In this document: positions 7,898 through 17,077 of the stretch, piece after piece
Numbering within the stretch: position 1 is the stretch's first letter
How the letters are laid out: each line of letters starts with the position of its first letter
Source: Pleionea sp052032335
Lineage (GTDB): Bacteria > Pseudomonadota > Gammaproteobacteria > Enterobacterales > Kangiellaceae
Assembly (NCBI GenBank): GCA_052032335.1
Contig: JBPEWV010000161.1
Coordinates: 17,009 to 81,008 of the forward strand
Length of the DNA stretch: 64,000 bases
Reading direction: 5' to 3'
Notes under the pieces: generated by a model
What the model saw: only the letters and a program-made list of their open reading frames with translations
Database searches by the model: none
What the model was told of the DNA's origin: nothing
Program-made: the position numbers and the translations under genes

Positions 7898-10516
7898 TTA
7901 CGATGTGCGATTTTCAAATATTAGCTCTCTTCCCGGCTTTCGCATGTTGTAATGGCTGGACATGGTAAAACCGTATGCGCCAGCATTGGCCACCAATATG
8001 GCATCGCCTTCAAACGATTCTGGCAGCAGTCGATCGATCCCTAATTTATCCGCAGACTCGCAGATCGGGCCAACTACGGTGTACTTTCGCACCGCTGGCT
8101 GCTTGATTCGGGTCAAATTAACAATCGGATGATAGGCGCCATACAAAGCGGGCCGGAGCAGCGAATTCATTCCGGTCTCGACGCCCAGATAGCCCGCTCC
8201 AGCTTTGCCTTTCAGCTGGGTGACACGCGCAAGAAGCACGCCACATTCGGCAACCACAAAACGGCCAGGCTCTAACCATAGCTCGATACCGCCCAACAAT
8301 TGCTTGAGCTTCATCAAAAGATGATCAACCTGTTCTAAGTCAAGTGCCTGTTGCTGGGGTTTCTCGACCACTCCCAGCCCACCTCCCAAGTCGAGGAATT
8401 GCAGCTCTGGAAAATGATTAATCAGTGTTAGAAGAACCTGTCCATTTTCGTACCAGTTGTCTGGGGTTAAAATGCCACTGCCCACATGGCAATGAAGACC
8501 AACAACATTGATATCCAATTGCTTTATTAGCGGAAGCGAATCGAGCAAGGCATCCATTGGGATGCCAAATTTGGCTTCCCGACCTGCGGTCTTCACGTGT
8601 TGGTGGTGCCCACGCCCGGCACCGGTGTCGATACGCAGCAACACTTTTTGATTTCGCACCATTTCTGGCCATCGTTGTAGAATATACAAGTTATCAATGG
8701 TCAAGAAGACACCCAGTTCAATCGCTTGTTGATATTCAATTTGAGGCGCAAAATTGGGTGTGAATAAAATTCGTTCACGATCAATGTCGGGAAATAACGA
8801 CAACACATAATTGACCTCTTCGATCGAAACGCATTCCAGACCTAATCCGGCTGACTCAACCTGACGTAGAACTTCGTCATTAGAATTAGCTTTAATGGCA
8901 TAAAACAACCGATCGATGGCCCTCAATCCTTTCAGCTTCTCTATTTGTTGCGCTACTTTATCGAGAGAATAGACGTAACAATGCCCTTCGCGCTGAACGA
9001 TCGACTCCAGTTCTCGCGCACGACTGTACCACCAGCTCTTTAAGCCAAAGCTTTCGCTATCGTTTGCCTGATGGCCAAACAGTTCGGCCCAGGTCTCTCC
9101 AATTTGCCCATTGGATTGAATACTGGAAATCAAGGAGTCGTGCATTTGTTTCACTAATTGAGGGGCTTCGGTTTCTTCGATAACAAAAGTAAAATTCAGG
9201 TTATTAGCGGCTTGAGTCAGCATGTGAACCGAACGATTCTTAAACACTTCAAAGGCCTGACTCAGCTGCGCAATCAACATTCGGATTGAGCTACCCACAA
9301 TACTGATGGCAGCGCAATTCTCAAGCACTGTTACGCGACACATGGTTTCAAGTTCCTGAATCAACAATTTAATTCTGTCTGCACTGATGTTTTGCGTCAG
9401 ATTATCCAGGGTAACCGTTACATTGGTTTCAGAAGTAGAAACCTGATCAATCGACAGCCCGTGTTTGTAAAAAATGTTAAACGCCTCAGCCAGAAAGCCT
9501 GGTGTTTGCCACATGTCGGATGTTTCCATAGCCACCAATAACACACCATTTCGAACCGAAATCGCTTTAACCTGTGGCTCCGACTGTTGAAAATTTCCGA
9601 TTAAGGTTCCTTTTTTATCAAGATCGAAGGTTGAGCCAACAAAGACGGGGATCTGGGCCTGTCTTGCCGGTCGCAAACAACGTGGATGCAGTACTTTGGC
9701 CCCGGTTGAGGCGATTTCCTGGGCTTCTTTGTAATCCAACTCCATTAATTGACGGGCTTCCGGTAAATGGCGAGGGTTGGCCGAAAACATCCCCGGAACA
9801 TCGGTCCAGATTTCAAGGCGAGACGCATTCAGCATAACCGCAAAATAGGCAGCTGAAGTGTCTGAGCCACCGCGCCCTAACACAACCGTCTCACCGCATG
9901 AATTGGACGCAATGAAGCCCTGTGTTATCACCACATCACCCATCTGACACAGTTGTTCGTACTTGTCTTTGGCAAAACTCACCGAACACTCAGCATTCAG
10001 ATAACGATCAGCAACCGAGCGATGCCTGCCGCCATCAGAACTCAACCATTCTGTGGCGTCTATCCGAGCCACCGACGGCTCAATGCTTCGACTCAGATAG
10101 TGATACAATATTGCGGAGCTGAGCTGTTCGCCCATAGACATAATTTTCGCCTGAATGGCGTAATAAGAAGTCAATTCTTCACTTAATAGGGTTTGATGAT
10201 TTTGCTTTAATGAGGTTAAAGTCTCGTTCAACAGCTTTTGTAATACGGACTCTTCCGATAAGTCTAATAAATTCAAAAAATAATCATGGCGCTGCCTCAA
10301 CTCATCAACAACCGAATCAATATTGATTGACTCCGGTTTAGCCGCCACGGTTTCTAACACATTCGACACACCACTGAATGCAGATACCACCAATAAAACC
10401 CGTTTTTGCTGCTTCTGGTAGCCGCGCACCAACGAAACGATGTTATTAATAGAGAGAATATCTGAAACACTGGTTCCGCCAAACTTGGCAACGACCCAGG
10501 GATTACTGTGTGTCAT
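7898..10516 (-). CDS. lysAC: Bifunctional aspartate kinase / diaminopimelate decarboxylase
   Basis: 872 residues, two enzymes in one chain. Residues 1-470 are aspartate kinase: KFGGTS at 11-16, GRGGSDTS at 214-221, TDVPGMFSANPR, then ACT-type regulatory repeats. Residues 500-872 are a PLP-dependent diaminopimelate decarboxylase: FYAIKANSN with PLP lysine K542, HCHVGSGI, EPGRF and CESADKL. The two halves catalyse the first and last steps of lysine synthesis by the DAP route. The fused form is known in some gammaproteobacteria. The ATG is 2 nt after the thrC stop, with the ribosome site AGGAAA inside the end of thrC, so the two are translationally coupled. Lysine feedback through the ACT domains is likely. 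Confidence 0.93.
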   Translation of the reverse strand: MTHSNPWVVAKFGGTSVSDILSINNIVSLVRGYQKQQKRVLLVVSAFSGVSNVLETVAAKPESINIDSVVDELRQRHDYFLNLLDLSEESVLQKLLNETLTSLKQNHQTLLSEELTSYYAIQAKIMSMGEQLSSAILYHYLSRSIEPSVARIDATEWLSSDGGRHRSVADRYLNAECSVSFAKDKYEQLCQMGDVVITQGFIASNSCGETVVLGRGGSDTSAAYFAVMLNASRLEIWTDVPGMFSANPRHLPEARQLMELDYKEAQEIASTGAKVLHPRCLRPARQAQIPVFVGSTFDLDKKGTLIGNFQQSEPQVKAISVRNGVLLVAMETSDMWQTPGFLAEAFNIFYKHGLSIDQVSTSETNVTVTLDNLTQNISADRIKLLIQELETMCRVTVLENCAAISIVGSSIRMLIAQLSQAFEVFKNRSVHMLTQAANNLNFTFVIEETEAPQLVKQMHDSLISSIQSNGQIGETWAELFGHQANDSESFGLKSWWYSRARELESIVQREGHCYVYSLDKVAQQIEKLKGLRAIDRLFYAIKANSNDEVLRQVESAGLGLECVSIEEVNYVLSLFPDIDRERILFTPNFAPQIEYQQAIELGVFLTIDNLYILQRWPEMVRNQKVLLRIDTGAGRGHHQHVKTAGREAKFGIPMDALLDSLPLIKQLDINVVGLHCHVGSGILTPDNWYENGQVLLTLINHFPELQFLDLGGGLGVVEKPQQQALDLEQVDHLLMKLKQLLGGIELWLEPGRFVVAECGVLLARVTQLKGKAGAGYLGVETGMNSLLRPALYGAYHPIVNLTRIKQPAVRKYTVVGPICESADKLGIDRLLPESFEGDAILVANAGAYGFTMSSHYNMRKPGRELIFENRTS

Positions 10517-10518
10517 AA

Positions 10519-11886
10519 TTATTTCCTACTGCTGATAAAATTTCGAACCGCGCTGGTTGAGCAAGGTAGTGAAAAACGTTTTTGAGGGGCAGACTTTAAA
10601 GCCTCAATCGCACTGGGGTATGGAACCGACTGACCGGTGTACTGCTTTATGGTTTCAGCAAACTTTACTGGGTGTGCCGTTGATAGACAAATAACATTTT
10701 GTTGCGTCGACAAATCAGCCGCACACAATCCAACCGCCGTATGCGGATCAACCATAACGCCCTGATCGGCCATTTGTTTCATTTTTGAACTGGTTTGTTC
10801 GTCCGAAATAGAATACACCTCAAACAACTCGCGCAATTTGTCCATAATTTCAGCTTCTATGGTGAACTCGCCATGGCTCGCCAATGCTTCCATTTTCGAG
10901 ACTATATAGTCGCTGTCGCGATCGGCGAGCTCAAACAGTAAGCGCTCAAAATTCGAAGCCAACTGAATGTCCATCGCCGGACTTAGGGTTAACTGAGACT
11001 CTGATGGGCGAAAAACACCCTCTCGATAAACTCTGGCCAACAAGTCATTTCGATTACAGGCCACAATAAGCTTGTTCACCGGTAGTCCGGACCGATACGC
11101 ATAATATCCGGCCAGAACATCACCAAAATTTCCTGTCGGGACAGAGAAAGAAACGCCACTGCCTTGTTTCGATGAATCTTGTTGGAAGGCATAAAAGTAA
11201 TACACCATTTGTGCCATAATTCGACACCAGTTTATGGAATTAACCGCCGTCAAGCCGTGACTTTGATTAAATGCGGCATCAGAAAACAGCTGTTTAACGA
11301 TACGCTGTGCGTCATCAAAACTGCCATCAACCTCTAATGGATAAATGTTGTCGGCGACGCCCGCAACCATTTGCAATTCTTGCACCTGTGAGATTCTACC
11401 TTTGGGAAACAACATATAAACCTGGCAATGCTCGATACCGGCCAACCCGGCAATGGCAGCGCCTCCGGTATCACCCGAGGTTGCTCCCAAAACAGTCAGA
11501 GCCTTGTGCTGACGAGACAGCAAGGACGAAAAGACACGCCCCAGAAACTGCAGTGCAATGTCTTTAAACGCGAGGGTTGGACCGTGAAACAACTCCAACA
11601 CCCTCGCCCCCGGATAATCAACTAAAGCAACCACATCATCGACATCAAAGTTGGCGTAACTACTCTCCACCAAAGCTGAGACTTCACTGGAGGAAAACTC
11701 AGGTGACATGAAGTGGGAAAATACCAAGTCGCAAATAGCACGATATTGAACCGAGTCACCCAGTCTCGAAGCCAGCTCCGGGATTTCTTTAGGCACATAG
11801 AGACCACCATCTTTGGCGAGCCCTTGTAGGGTCACGTCCGAAAATGAGATGCAGTTTGAATGACTACGTGTGCTGATATACCTCAT
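10519..11886 (-). CDS. thrC: Threonine synthase
   Basis: 455 residues, PLP-dependent conversion of O-phosphohomoserine to threonine. The N-terminus YISTRSHS...SFSDVTLQGLAKDGGLY is typical; the PLP lysine is K108 in HGPTLAFKDIA; GATSGDTGGAA and SVPTGNFGD are phosphate and cofactor-binding loops. It is first gene of an operon with lysAC. Homoserine dehydrogenase and homoserine kinase, the two preceding steps, are not in the window. The start has only a weak ribosome site, and the 259-bp gap to the divergent gene at 12146 must hold the promoter. Confidence 0.93.
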   Translation of the reverse strand: MRYISTRSHSNCISFSDVTLQGLAKDGGLYVPKEIPELASRLGDSVQYRAICDLVFSHFMSPEFSSSEVSALVESSYANFDVDDVVALVDYPGARVLELFHGPTLAFKDIALQFLGRVFSSLLSRQHKALTVLGATSGDTGGAAIAGLAGIEHCQVYMLFPKGRISQVQELQMVAGVADNIYPLEVDGSFDDAQRIVKQLFSDAAFNQSHGLTAVNSINWCRIMAQMVYYFYAFQQDSSKQGSGVSFSVPTGNFGDVLAGYYAYRSGLPVNKLIVACNRNDLLARVYREGVFRPSESQLTLSPAMDIQLASNFERLLFELADRDSDYIVSKMEALASHGEFTIEAEIMDKLRELFEVYSISDEQTSSKMKQMADQGVMVDPHTAVGLCAADLSTQQNVICLSTAHPVKFAETIKQYTGQSVPYPSAIEALKSAPQKRFSLPCSTSAVRNFISSRK

Positions 11887-12145
11887 AATTATAAGAATTC
11901 TAGTAAATTATTCGCCTATTTTGAGAAAATCTCTTGAGAAAACAAAAACTTTTTGGTTATATGAATGATGTGGAACTGTTTTTACAAAAATGCCGGTTGT
12001 ATAGCAAGGCACACAAAATATCCAACTCAGTTTCACATCATACACTCCAGGATGAACACCAGTTTATTTTAAGGAATTCAGGCAAATTTTATTCGCTTGC
12101 AAAGCTTCGGCTTTAGCAGCGATGTTGACATATTTGGAGAGTAGC

Positions 12146-13324
12146 ATGGCATTGGGTCGAAAAATCGGTTTGTTGTTTGTGGCAGCATTATGCTCATTGT
12201 CGGTAATGGCTGCACAAACCGTTACCCTAGAAAACGGTAGTAACCTTGAACTCAAGGGTATTGGGGTTGCGACAGAGTTTCGGACTGAAACATACATTGG
12301 CGCGTTATACGCTCCGGTTGGGTTTGAGTCGATCGAATTATTTAAAGACTATACCACGCCCAAACGTATGGTGGTCCGTTACATCCCTGAAACCTACTCC
12401 TATCGCAAAGTCTCACGACACTTTAAAGAACGAATTGCCATGAACAATGATCGTGAAATTTGGCAACCGCTCACTCGCGAAATCATCACTTTTTCCAGGA
12501 TATTCAACGATAATTTTGTTCGAGGCGACGAGATTCGACTGGACTTTATCCCCGGCAAAGGAACACAGGTCTACTTAAATGATGTATTGTTCGAGACCAT
12601 TGAAAACCCTGAGTTTTTCAATCTTATGCTTGATGCCTGGACCGGTACCGTGCCACCCTCGAAAGCCTTCAAACAAGGTATTATGGGTGAGCTCAGTGAT
12701 GCCGATGTAACTGATTTAAAAAACCGCTTTACCAGTTTGGAGCCCATTACAGGTCGATTTACCAAACCCGATAACCAAGTTGCAGCAGCAACTCGAACTC
12801 AAGCCAAGCAGCCCGAGGTAAAGCAAACACCGAAGCCGAAACCAGAGCCTAAAAAAGAAGTGGCTGAATCTAAGCCCAAACCAGAACCCAAAAAGGAAGT
12901 GGCTGAATCCAAGCCGAATCCAGAACCTAAAAAAGAAGTGGCTGAATCCAAACCCAAGCCGAAGCCAGAACCTAAAAAAGAAGTGGCTGTCGCCAAACCT
13001 GAGCCAGAGCCAGAAGAAGACTTCATTGATGAAGATTTGATTCGAGGTTCTTACGTGCGTGACCTTATTGCTGAAGTGCGTGAAAACCAGGAGTACCCAA
13101 GACGAGCGCTTCTAAACGGAGATAAAGGTGATGGTATGGCCAAAATTACTATCGACCGAGCCGGAGATTTGGTCGAGGTAGAGCTGACTGAAAGAACGGG
13201 CTCGCGAATTCTGGACAAAGCCATTGTTAAAATGGTCAGACGTTCAGCGCCGTTTCAAGGCATCCCGCCAGAGTTGAGCGAAGAGGAATTCACCTTTGAG
13301 GTTCCCTTTACGTTTACCTTCTAA
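12146..13324 (+). CDS. Chalcone isomerase-like domain fused to a TonB C-terminal domain
   Basis: 392 residues from ATG 12146, chosen over ATG 12122 because GGAGAG lies 4 nt upstream and a signal peptide (MALGRKIGLLFVAA to SVMA-AQ) begins there. Domains: chalcone-isomerase-like about 25-200 (KGIGVATEFRTETYIGALYAP, TPKRMVVRYIPE), a Pro/Lys/Glu-rich linker about 225-292 with four 13-15-residue repeats (PEPKKEVAES), and a TonB_C domain about 305-392 (YPRRALLNGDKGDGMAKI, SGSRILDKA-like region, RRSAPFQGIP). TonB C-termini normally contact outer-membrane receptors and are anchored in the inner membrane; here the only hydrophobic segment looks like a cleavable signal. No ExbB/ExbD genes adjoin it. 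Function unknown. Confidence 0.85.
   Translation: MALGRKIGLLFVAALCSLSVMAAQTVTLENGSNLELKGIGVATEFRTETYIGALYAPVGFESIELFKDYTTPKRMVVRYIPETYSYRKVSRHFKERIAMNNDREIWQPLTREIITFSRIFNDNFVRGDEIRLDFIPGKGTQVYLNDVLFETIENPEFFNLMLDAWTGTVPPSKAFKQGIMGELSDADVTDLKNRFTSLEPITGRFTKPDNQVAAATRTQAKQPEVKQTPKPKPEPKKEVAESKPKPEPKKEVAESKPNPEPKKEVAESKPKPKPEPKKEVAVAKPEPEPEEDFIDEDLIRGSYVRDLIAEVRENQEYPRRALLNGDKGDGMAKITIDRAGDLVEVELTERTGSRILDKAIVKMVRRSAPFQGIPPELSEEEFTFEVPFTFTF
12830..12991 (+). repeat. In-frame tandem repeat encoding PEPKKEVAESK units
   Basis: Four imperfect copies of a 39-45-nt unit encode the proline/lysine/glutamate-rich linker between the two domains of the fused protein. Such linkers span the periplasm in TonB proteins. 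Copy number could vary by slippage. Confidence 0.8.
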
Positions 13325-13350
13325 AAAAGCCTGAGAAAATCGTTTACAAG

Positions 13351-13378
13351 AAAATGCCGGCTTCGAGTCGGCATTTTA
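13351..13378. terminator. Bidirectional intrinsic terminator between convergent genes
   Basis: AAAATGCCG pairs perfectly with CGGCATTTT (13351-13359 with 13369-13377), and the loop allows a few more pairs. The flanking A and T runs suit termination both of the chalcone/TonB fusion gene (plus) and of the MBL hydrolase operon (minus). Confidence 0.8.
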
Positions 13379-13431
13379 CTTTTCAGACCGGTGAGCTTTT
13401 CGGCAAACTGGTTTGCATTGACAACGATGGT

Positions 13432-14196
13432 TTACTCGACGGTTATCCAGCCGGTTCCCTCACTTTGATCCGCAATAATTAACTCAGCATCGATTTCAAG
13501 AGAGCTAAACCCTTCCCTGACTAACTCGGGACAGTTATTTTCTTCACTTAGATGAAGCGCCACCACCTTACTTAGCTCAGACTTATCAATTGCCGCTAAT
13601 AATTCCAGTGATTGCTTGTTATTCAGGTGACCGTAGTCGCCGGCGATGCGACGTTGCAGTGAAACCGGGTACTTACTGTTTCTTAACATCTCAAGATCAT
13701 GATTGAATTCGAGCAACAAAACGTTGGTATTCGAAAGGACGTCGATAATGTGCTGCGTGACTCGCCCGACGTCGGTAATCAAACCCAGTCGCTGTTCTTT
13801 GTATGAAAAGACAAACTGCAAGGGTTCGCGCGCATCATGAGGAACGGTGAAAGGTAATATTTCGAGGTCACCAATGGTAAAAACCTGCTCCCCCGTAATA
13901 GGCGTTAAATTTGCGACAGACTCACAAGAGCGATGCAAGCTGGTTCCGCGGCTGGTATATACGGGCAGCTGAAACTTCCTGGCAACACGCGCAACGCCAC
14001 TGGAATGATCGCTGTGTTCATGAGTCACCAAAATCGCAGATAGCTTTTCAACCGGAAAGCCTTTTCTCTCAAGGCGGGTCTTCAGCTCTTTAATGCCGTA
14101 CCCACAGTCGACCAGTACGGCGGTTTCTCCTGCGCTAACCAGAATCGCGTTTCCTTTACTGCCAGAACCTAAGGAAACGCATTTAAATTCAGACAA
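13432..14196 (-). CDS. MBL-fold metallohydrolase, YycJ/WalJ-like
   Basis: 254 residues from a TTG start 2 nt after the bamC stop; no ATG fits the frame. The N-terminus VSLGSGSKGNAILV and the metal motif THEHSDHSSGV (HxHxDH) place it in the metallo-beta-lactamase fold, closest to the YycJ/VicX/WalJ or phosphoribosyl cyclic phosphodiesterase-like group. Later motifs: DVGRVT, LLLEFNHD and GHLNN supply further metal ligands. Bacillus and Streptococcus relatives are linked to cell-wall signalling or DNA repair; the substrate is not known. It closes the dapA-bamC operon, a common gammaproteobacterial arrangement, and ends at a bidirectional terminator. Confidence 0.85.
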   Translation of the reverse strand: MSEFKCVSLGSGSKGNAILVSAGETAVLVDCGYGIKELKTRLERKGFPVEKLSAILVTHEHSDHSSGVARVARKFQLPVYTSRGTSLHRSCESVANLTPITGEQVFTIGDLEILPFTVPHDAREPLQFVFSYKEQRLGLITDVGRVTQHIIDVLSNTNVLLLEFNHDLEMLRNSKYPVSLQRRIAGDYGHLNNKQSLELLAAIDKSELSKVVALHLSEENNCPELVREGFSSLEIDAELIIADQSEGTGWITVE

Positions 14197-14198
14197 GT

Positions 14199-15290
14199 TT
14201 AGTTGCGCCGTTCTCTTTCGGTTCGACCAAATGCTTCCGCCAGATAAGGAAATATCTGAGCCATTTTGCCATCGGATAATGGATTACCGTCGAGATCGAT
14301 AAGCGTGATAGTGACAGGGCCTTCATCTCGTCCGCCGACAATCGCTTGATAAGCACCTTCTTCCAAATCCAAAGCCACCCCTTCATCATCACTGAACATC
14401 GAGGCAAAAAATCCGGGTTCATTGGGTTCAAATTCAAAAAAGTAAGTTGCTTGAGCACGGTCACGATCGGTCAAAGTAAATCCAAATGGCTCCAGTACTT
14501 TTGGTGTTTTTAACCACACTGTTCGCCAATCGGCTTCGGCTACTAAAGCGGCATTGCGGTCAATGTCTTTACTCAGTTTCACCACGAAGCCACGTCGCAT
14601 TTTTTGCAACATCTTGGCGTTTTCGAGACGGTCCAGATAATCCATATAACCAACAAACTCATTTAAAAACTCGGTTGCAATTTTATTGGACAACGACAGT
14701 TCAACCCATTTGTCTTCGTCATAAGGCATTTTTTGATGGGCAATGTGTTTAACCACGATGCTCACTTCGCCGTTTCGTTCGCCCGGACCTAGATTAACTT
14801 TGAAGCGGTTACGCTCAAATCGAGGTAACACAGTTCCGAACACCGAGCGCCACCAGGCTTCGTTGTCTTCAACAATCCAATCTGTGACAACTTCCGACCC
14901 CTGCATTTCGATTGCAACACCCTTGTACTCAAAGAACGCTTGCAGCTGACTTTTAAACTCTTCCATGTCCTTCATCCAGAAAACGCCCGGATTCTCTGAA
15001 ACACGATTAACTCGCATCCCCTGACTTACGGCTAAAATTTGCAATGGTGGTCTACGATCCAGTTGCTTGCCCACAGGAGCGTTTGTCGCCTTTCCTTTCA
15101 ACTCAGGAACTGGAAGCTCATTAGATAAACGAGATTTATCGTAATCGCTGGGTAAATCGAGAGGCTTCGTTTGCTCGGCCTTCAAATAGTCGTTGGTTGA
15201 ATCGTGAATAAGACCTTTCTCGCCATACAACCAACTGCAGCCCGATAACAAACTGGTTGCCGAAACAACCAAAACCCACAAATACTTCAT
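14199..15290 (-). CDS. bamC: Outer membrane protein assembly factor BamC
   Basis: 363 residues. A lipoprotein signal peptide with lipobox LLSGC (Cys18) is followed by the conserved flexible N-terminal stretch (NDYLKAEQTKPLDLPSDYD) that binds BamD, then two helix-grip domains, each giving the pattern of NlpB/BamC. It is an accessory lipoprotein of the Bam complex that inserts beta-barrel proteins in the outer membrane. ATG 15290 is preferred over TTG 15293 because AGGAG lies 6 nt upstream. It starts 10 nt after the dapA stop, an arrangement conserved in gammaproteobacteria. Confidence 0.9.
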   Translation of the reverse strand: MKYLWVLVVSATSLLSGCSWLYGEKGLIHDSTNDYLKAEQTKPLDLPSDYDKSRLSNELPVPELKGKATNAPVGKQLDRRPPLQILAVSQGMRVNRVSENPGVFWMKDMEEFKSQLQAFFEYKGVAIEMQGSEVVTDWIVEDNEAWWRSVFGTVLPRFERNRFKVNLGPGERNGEVSIVVKHIAHQKMPYDEDKWVELSLSNKIATEFLNEFVGYMDYLDRLENAKMLQKMRRGFVVKLSKDIDRNAALVAEADWRTVWLKTPKVLEPFGFTLTDRDRAQATYFFEFEPNEPGFFASMFSDDEGVALDLEEGAYQAIVGGRDEGPVTITLIDLDGNPLSDGKMAQIFPYLAEAFGRTERERRN

Positions 15291-15300
15291 CAATCTCTCC

Positions 15301-16188
15301 TCACTTCACTAGAGATAAGCGTTGTAATTCTTGTTTAAGCGCTTGTTGACCGCTCTCTAGCGAGGTCAATGGTAATCTTAAACCGTGTTCTATTTTTCTC
15401 ATTTCAGCCAGAGCCCATTTCACTGGAATAGGGTTTGCTTCAACAAACAACAATTCGTGCAGCGCTGCTATGTTTTTCTCAATGCCCCTGGCTTCATCTA
15501 ATTTCTGTTCCAGTGTTAAATGACAACGTTGTGCCATCAACTCAGGTACAATGTTGGCGGTGACTGATATAACGCCATGCCCACCCAGTTCCATAAAAGT
15601 TTGAGAAGTGGCATCGTCACCACTCAATACAGAAAACTGACCTTCATTTAGAGTAATTAGTTCCTTTACGCGTGATAAATCGGCAGTCGCATCTTTAATT
15701 CCGGCGATGGATTTGTGTTGCGACAACTCTTTTACCGACTCATTGGACAAATCACAAACCGTTCGGCCGGGCACATTATATAGGTAAACGGGATGGCGGG
15801 CGATATCCGCAACACTGGTAAAGTGTTTAATTAGCCCTTTCTGCGTTGGTTTGACGTAATAGGGACAAACGGTCAAAAAACCATCAATGGGATATTCATT
15901 CAAAACACGGGTTAGATGCAAAGTCTTTTCCGTTGATGCTGCGCCATTGCCAACGATCACTTTGAATTGATTGTCCCTGACTCCTGAAGAGACCTCCAAT
16001 GAAGCTTCAAGTAGCTGGATGATCTCGGATTCGGACAGTGCGGGAGATTCGCCGGTCGTACCTACAACGACAATTCCATCGGTTCCACTGTCAATATGCC
16101 ATTGAACCAGCTGTTTATAAGATGCAACATCAATGGCACCGTCAGATTTAAATGGCGTTACTATTGCAACCAAACTACCTGTTAACAT
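15301..16188 (-). CDS. dapA: 4-hydroxy-tetrahydrodipicolinate synthase
   Basis: 295 residues from ATG 16188 (GAGG 5 nt upstream); the upstream in-frame start at 16227 would add 13 residues with no family support. It condenses pyruvate and aspartate semialdehyde in the DAP route to lysine. Seen: GTTGES (43-48) with the catalytic Thr pair, Y137 in YLYNVPGRT, R142, and the Schiff-base lysine K165 in AGIKDAT. First gene of the dapA-bamC-MBL operon, divergent from gcvR. Together with lysAC this gives three DAP-pathway activities in the window. Confidence 0.93.
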   Translation of the reverse strand: MLTGSLVAIVTPFKSDGAIDVASYKQLVQWHIDSGTDGIVVVGTTGESPALSESEIIQLLEASLEVSSGVRDNQFKVIVGNGAASTEKTLHLTRVLNEYPIDGFLTVCPYYVKPTQKGLIKHFTSVADIARHPVYLYNVPGRTVCDLSNESVKELSQHKSIAGIKDATADLSRVKELITLNEGQFSVLSGDDATSQTFMELGGHGVISVTANIVPELMAQRCHLTLEQKLDEARGIEKNIAALHELLFVEANPIPVKWALAEMRKIEHGLRLPLTSLESGQQALKQELQRLSLVK

Positions 16189-16411
16189 GATGGCCTCGTA
16201 AAACTGAACCGTTGCAAAATCGGGCATTAAAAAGAGAACGCTATGGTACTGATCAGTATTTGATTGTACAAGTCCATGATATTGCTTTCATTTAATGCTT
16301 GTTTTTAAAAGACTTTTTAGACTTATCTCAGCGAACCATTTACTCAATTTCAAACTCTTTATTGCATCGATAGTTAAATTGTATGCTTTTCAATCAATTG
16401 AGCTTAAACTA

Positions 16412-16440
16412 CTGACAAGAGTTATATTAGGCTTTACACT
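16412..16440 (+). promoter_or_regulatory. Putative sigma-70 promoter of gcvR
   Basis: CTGACA at 16412-16417 and TACACT at 16435-16440 are 17 nt apart, a good match to -35/-10 elements. A start near 16447 would leave a 5' leader of about 25 nt before the gcvR ATG. Confidence 0.45.
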
Positions 16441-16471
16441 GCGCAACAATCTCAAAACTAGTTTAACGCAT

Positions 16472-17005
16472 ATGAGTACCCGATTAATTATTTCAGCGAT
16501 AGCCCCAAACCGACCTAGCATGGCCAATGACTTGGCACATTTAATTCAAGATTTTGGAGCAACCATACTTGAAGGCCATATGACGGTAATGAGCAAAGAG
16601 TTTGCTGTAATTATGGAAGTAACTGGGCCCTGGAATGCCTTGGCAAAGCTGGAACATCAACTGCCATTAAAGGCGCATCAACTTGATATGCTGACAATGA
16701 TTAAACGATCGGAGTCGGTCGAAGAGTCAGAACCCACCACCGCTTATCGAGTCATCGTCTCCACGGTTGAAGATCGCGGCATCATTAACCAACTGACGCA
16801 TTTTTTCGCCGACAACACTATCAATATAGAAGAACTCAATTGCCGAACCTATCTGGCTCCACACAGTGAAGACTTAATGGGGGAAGTGAAACTCACCGTC
16901 ACTTTATCTGAAAATCAAAGCATCGACGAAATTCGAACAAAGTTTGAACAGTTTTGCCAAGAAACAAAACTCAACGCCGAAATCACTCCGCTAAAAAACT
17001 CTTAG
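16472..17005 (+). CDS. gcvR: GcvR-like ACT-domain regulator
   Basis: 177 residues from ATG 16472. The frame stays open upstream to 16295, but the extension lacks homology signs and overlaps the likely promoter. Two ACT domains are visible: about 4-80 (IISAIAPNRPSMANDLAHLIQ) and about 90-170 (YRVIVSTVEDRGIINQLTHFF, NIEELNCRTYLAP). GcvR represses the glycine cleavage operon in E. coli by acting on GcvA. The pair gcvR-bcp is conserved in gammaproteobacteria and is seen here, with 72 nt between them. Whether glycine is the ligand in this organism is inferred. Confidence 0.85.
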   Translation: MSTRLIISAIAPNRPSMANDLAHLIQDFGATILEGHMTVMSKEFAVIMEVTGPWNALAKLEHQLPLKAHQLDMLTMIKRSESVEESEPTTAYRVIVSTVEDRGIINQLTHFFADNTINIEELNCRTYLAPHSEDLMGEVKLTVTLSENQSIDEIRTKFEQFCQETKLNAEITPLKNS

Positions 17006-17077
17006 CAGATGTTGCAAGGTTAAAATTATTGGCGTAGATTTAGAGTATCTGATAACGAATTTACTGGAGAACAGGCA

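Noticed and set aside
11934..12116. A 60-codon frame upstream of the chalcone/TonB fusion
   Set aside because: No ribosome site, no motif; lies in the divergent promoter region.
10517..12145. Lysine riboswitch or T-box before thrC-lysAC
   Set aside because: No conserved riboswitch core or terminator/antiterminator set was recognised upstream of thrC.
12830..12991. CRISPR-like repeat
   Set aside because: The repeats are in-frame coding units with no unique spacers.
12799..13026. A Gly/Ser/Leu-rich frame on the minus strand
   Set aside because: Shadow of the repeat linker in the chalcone/TonB fusion gene.
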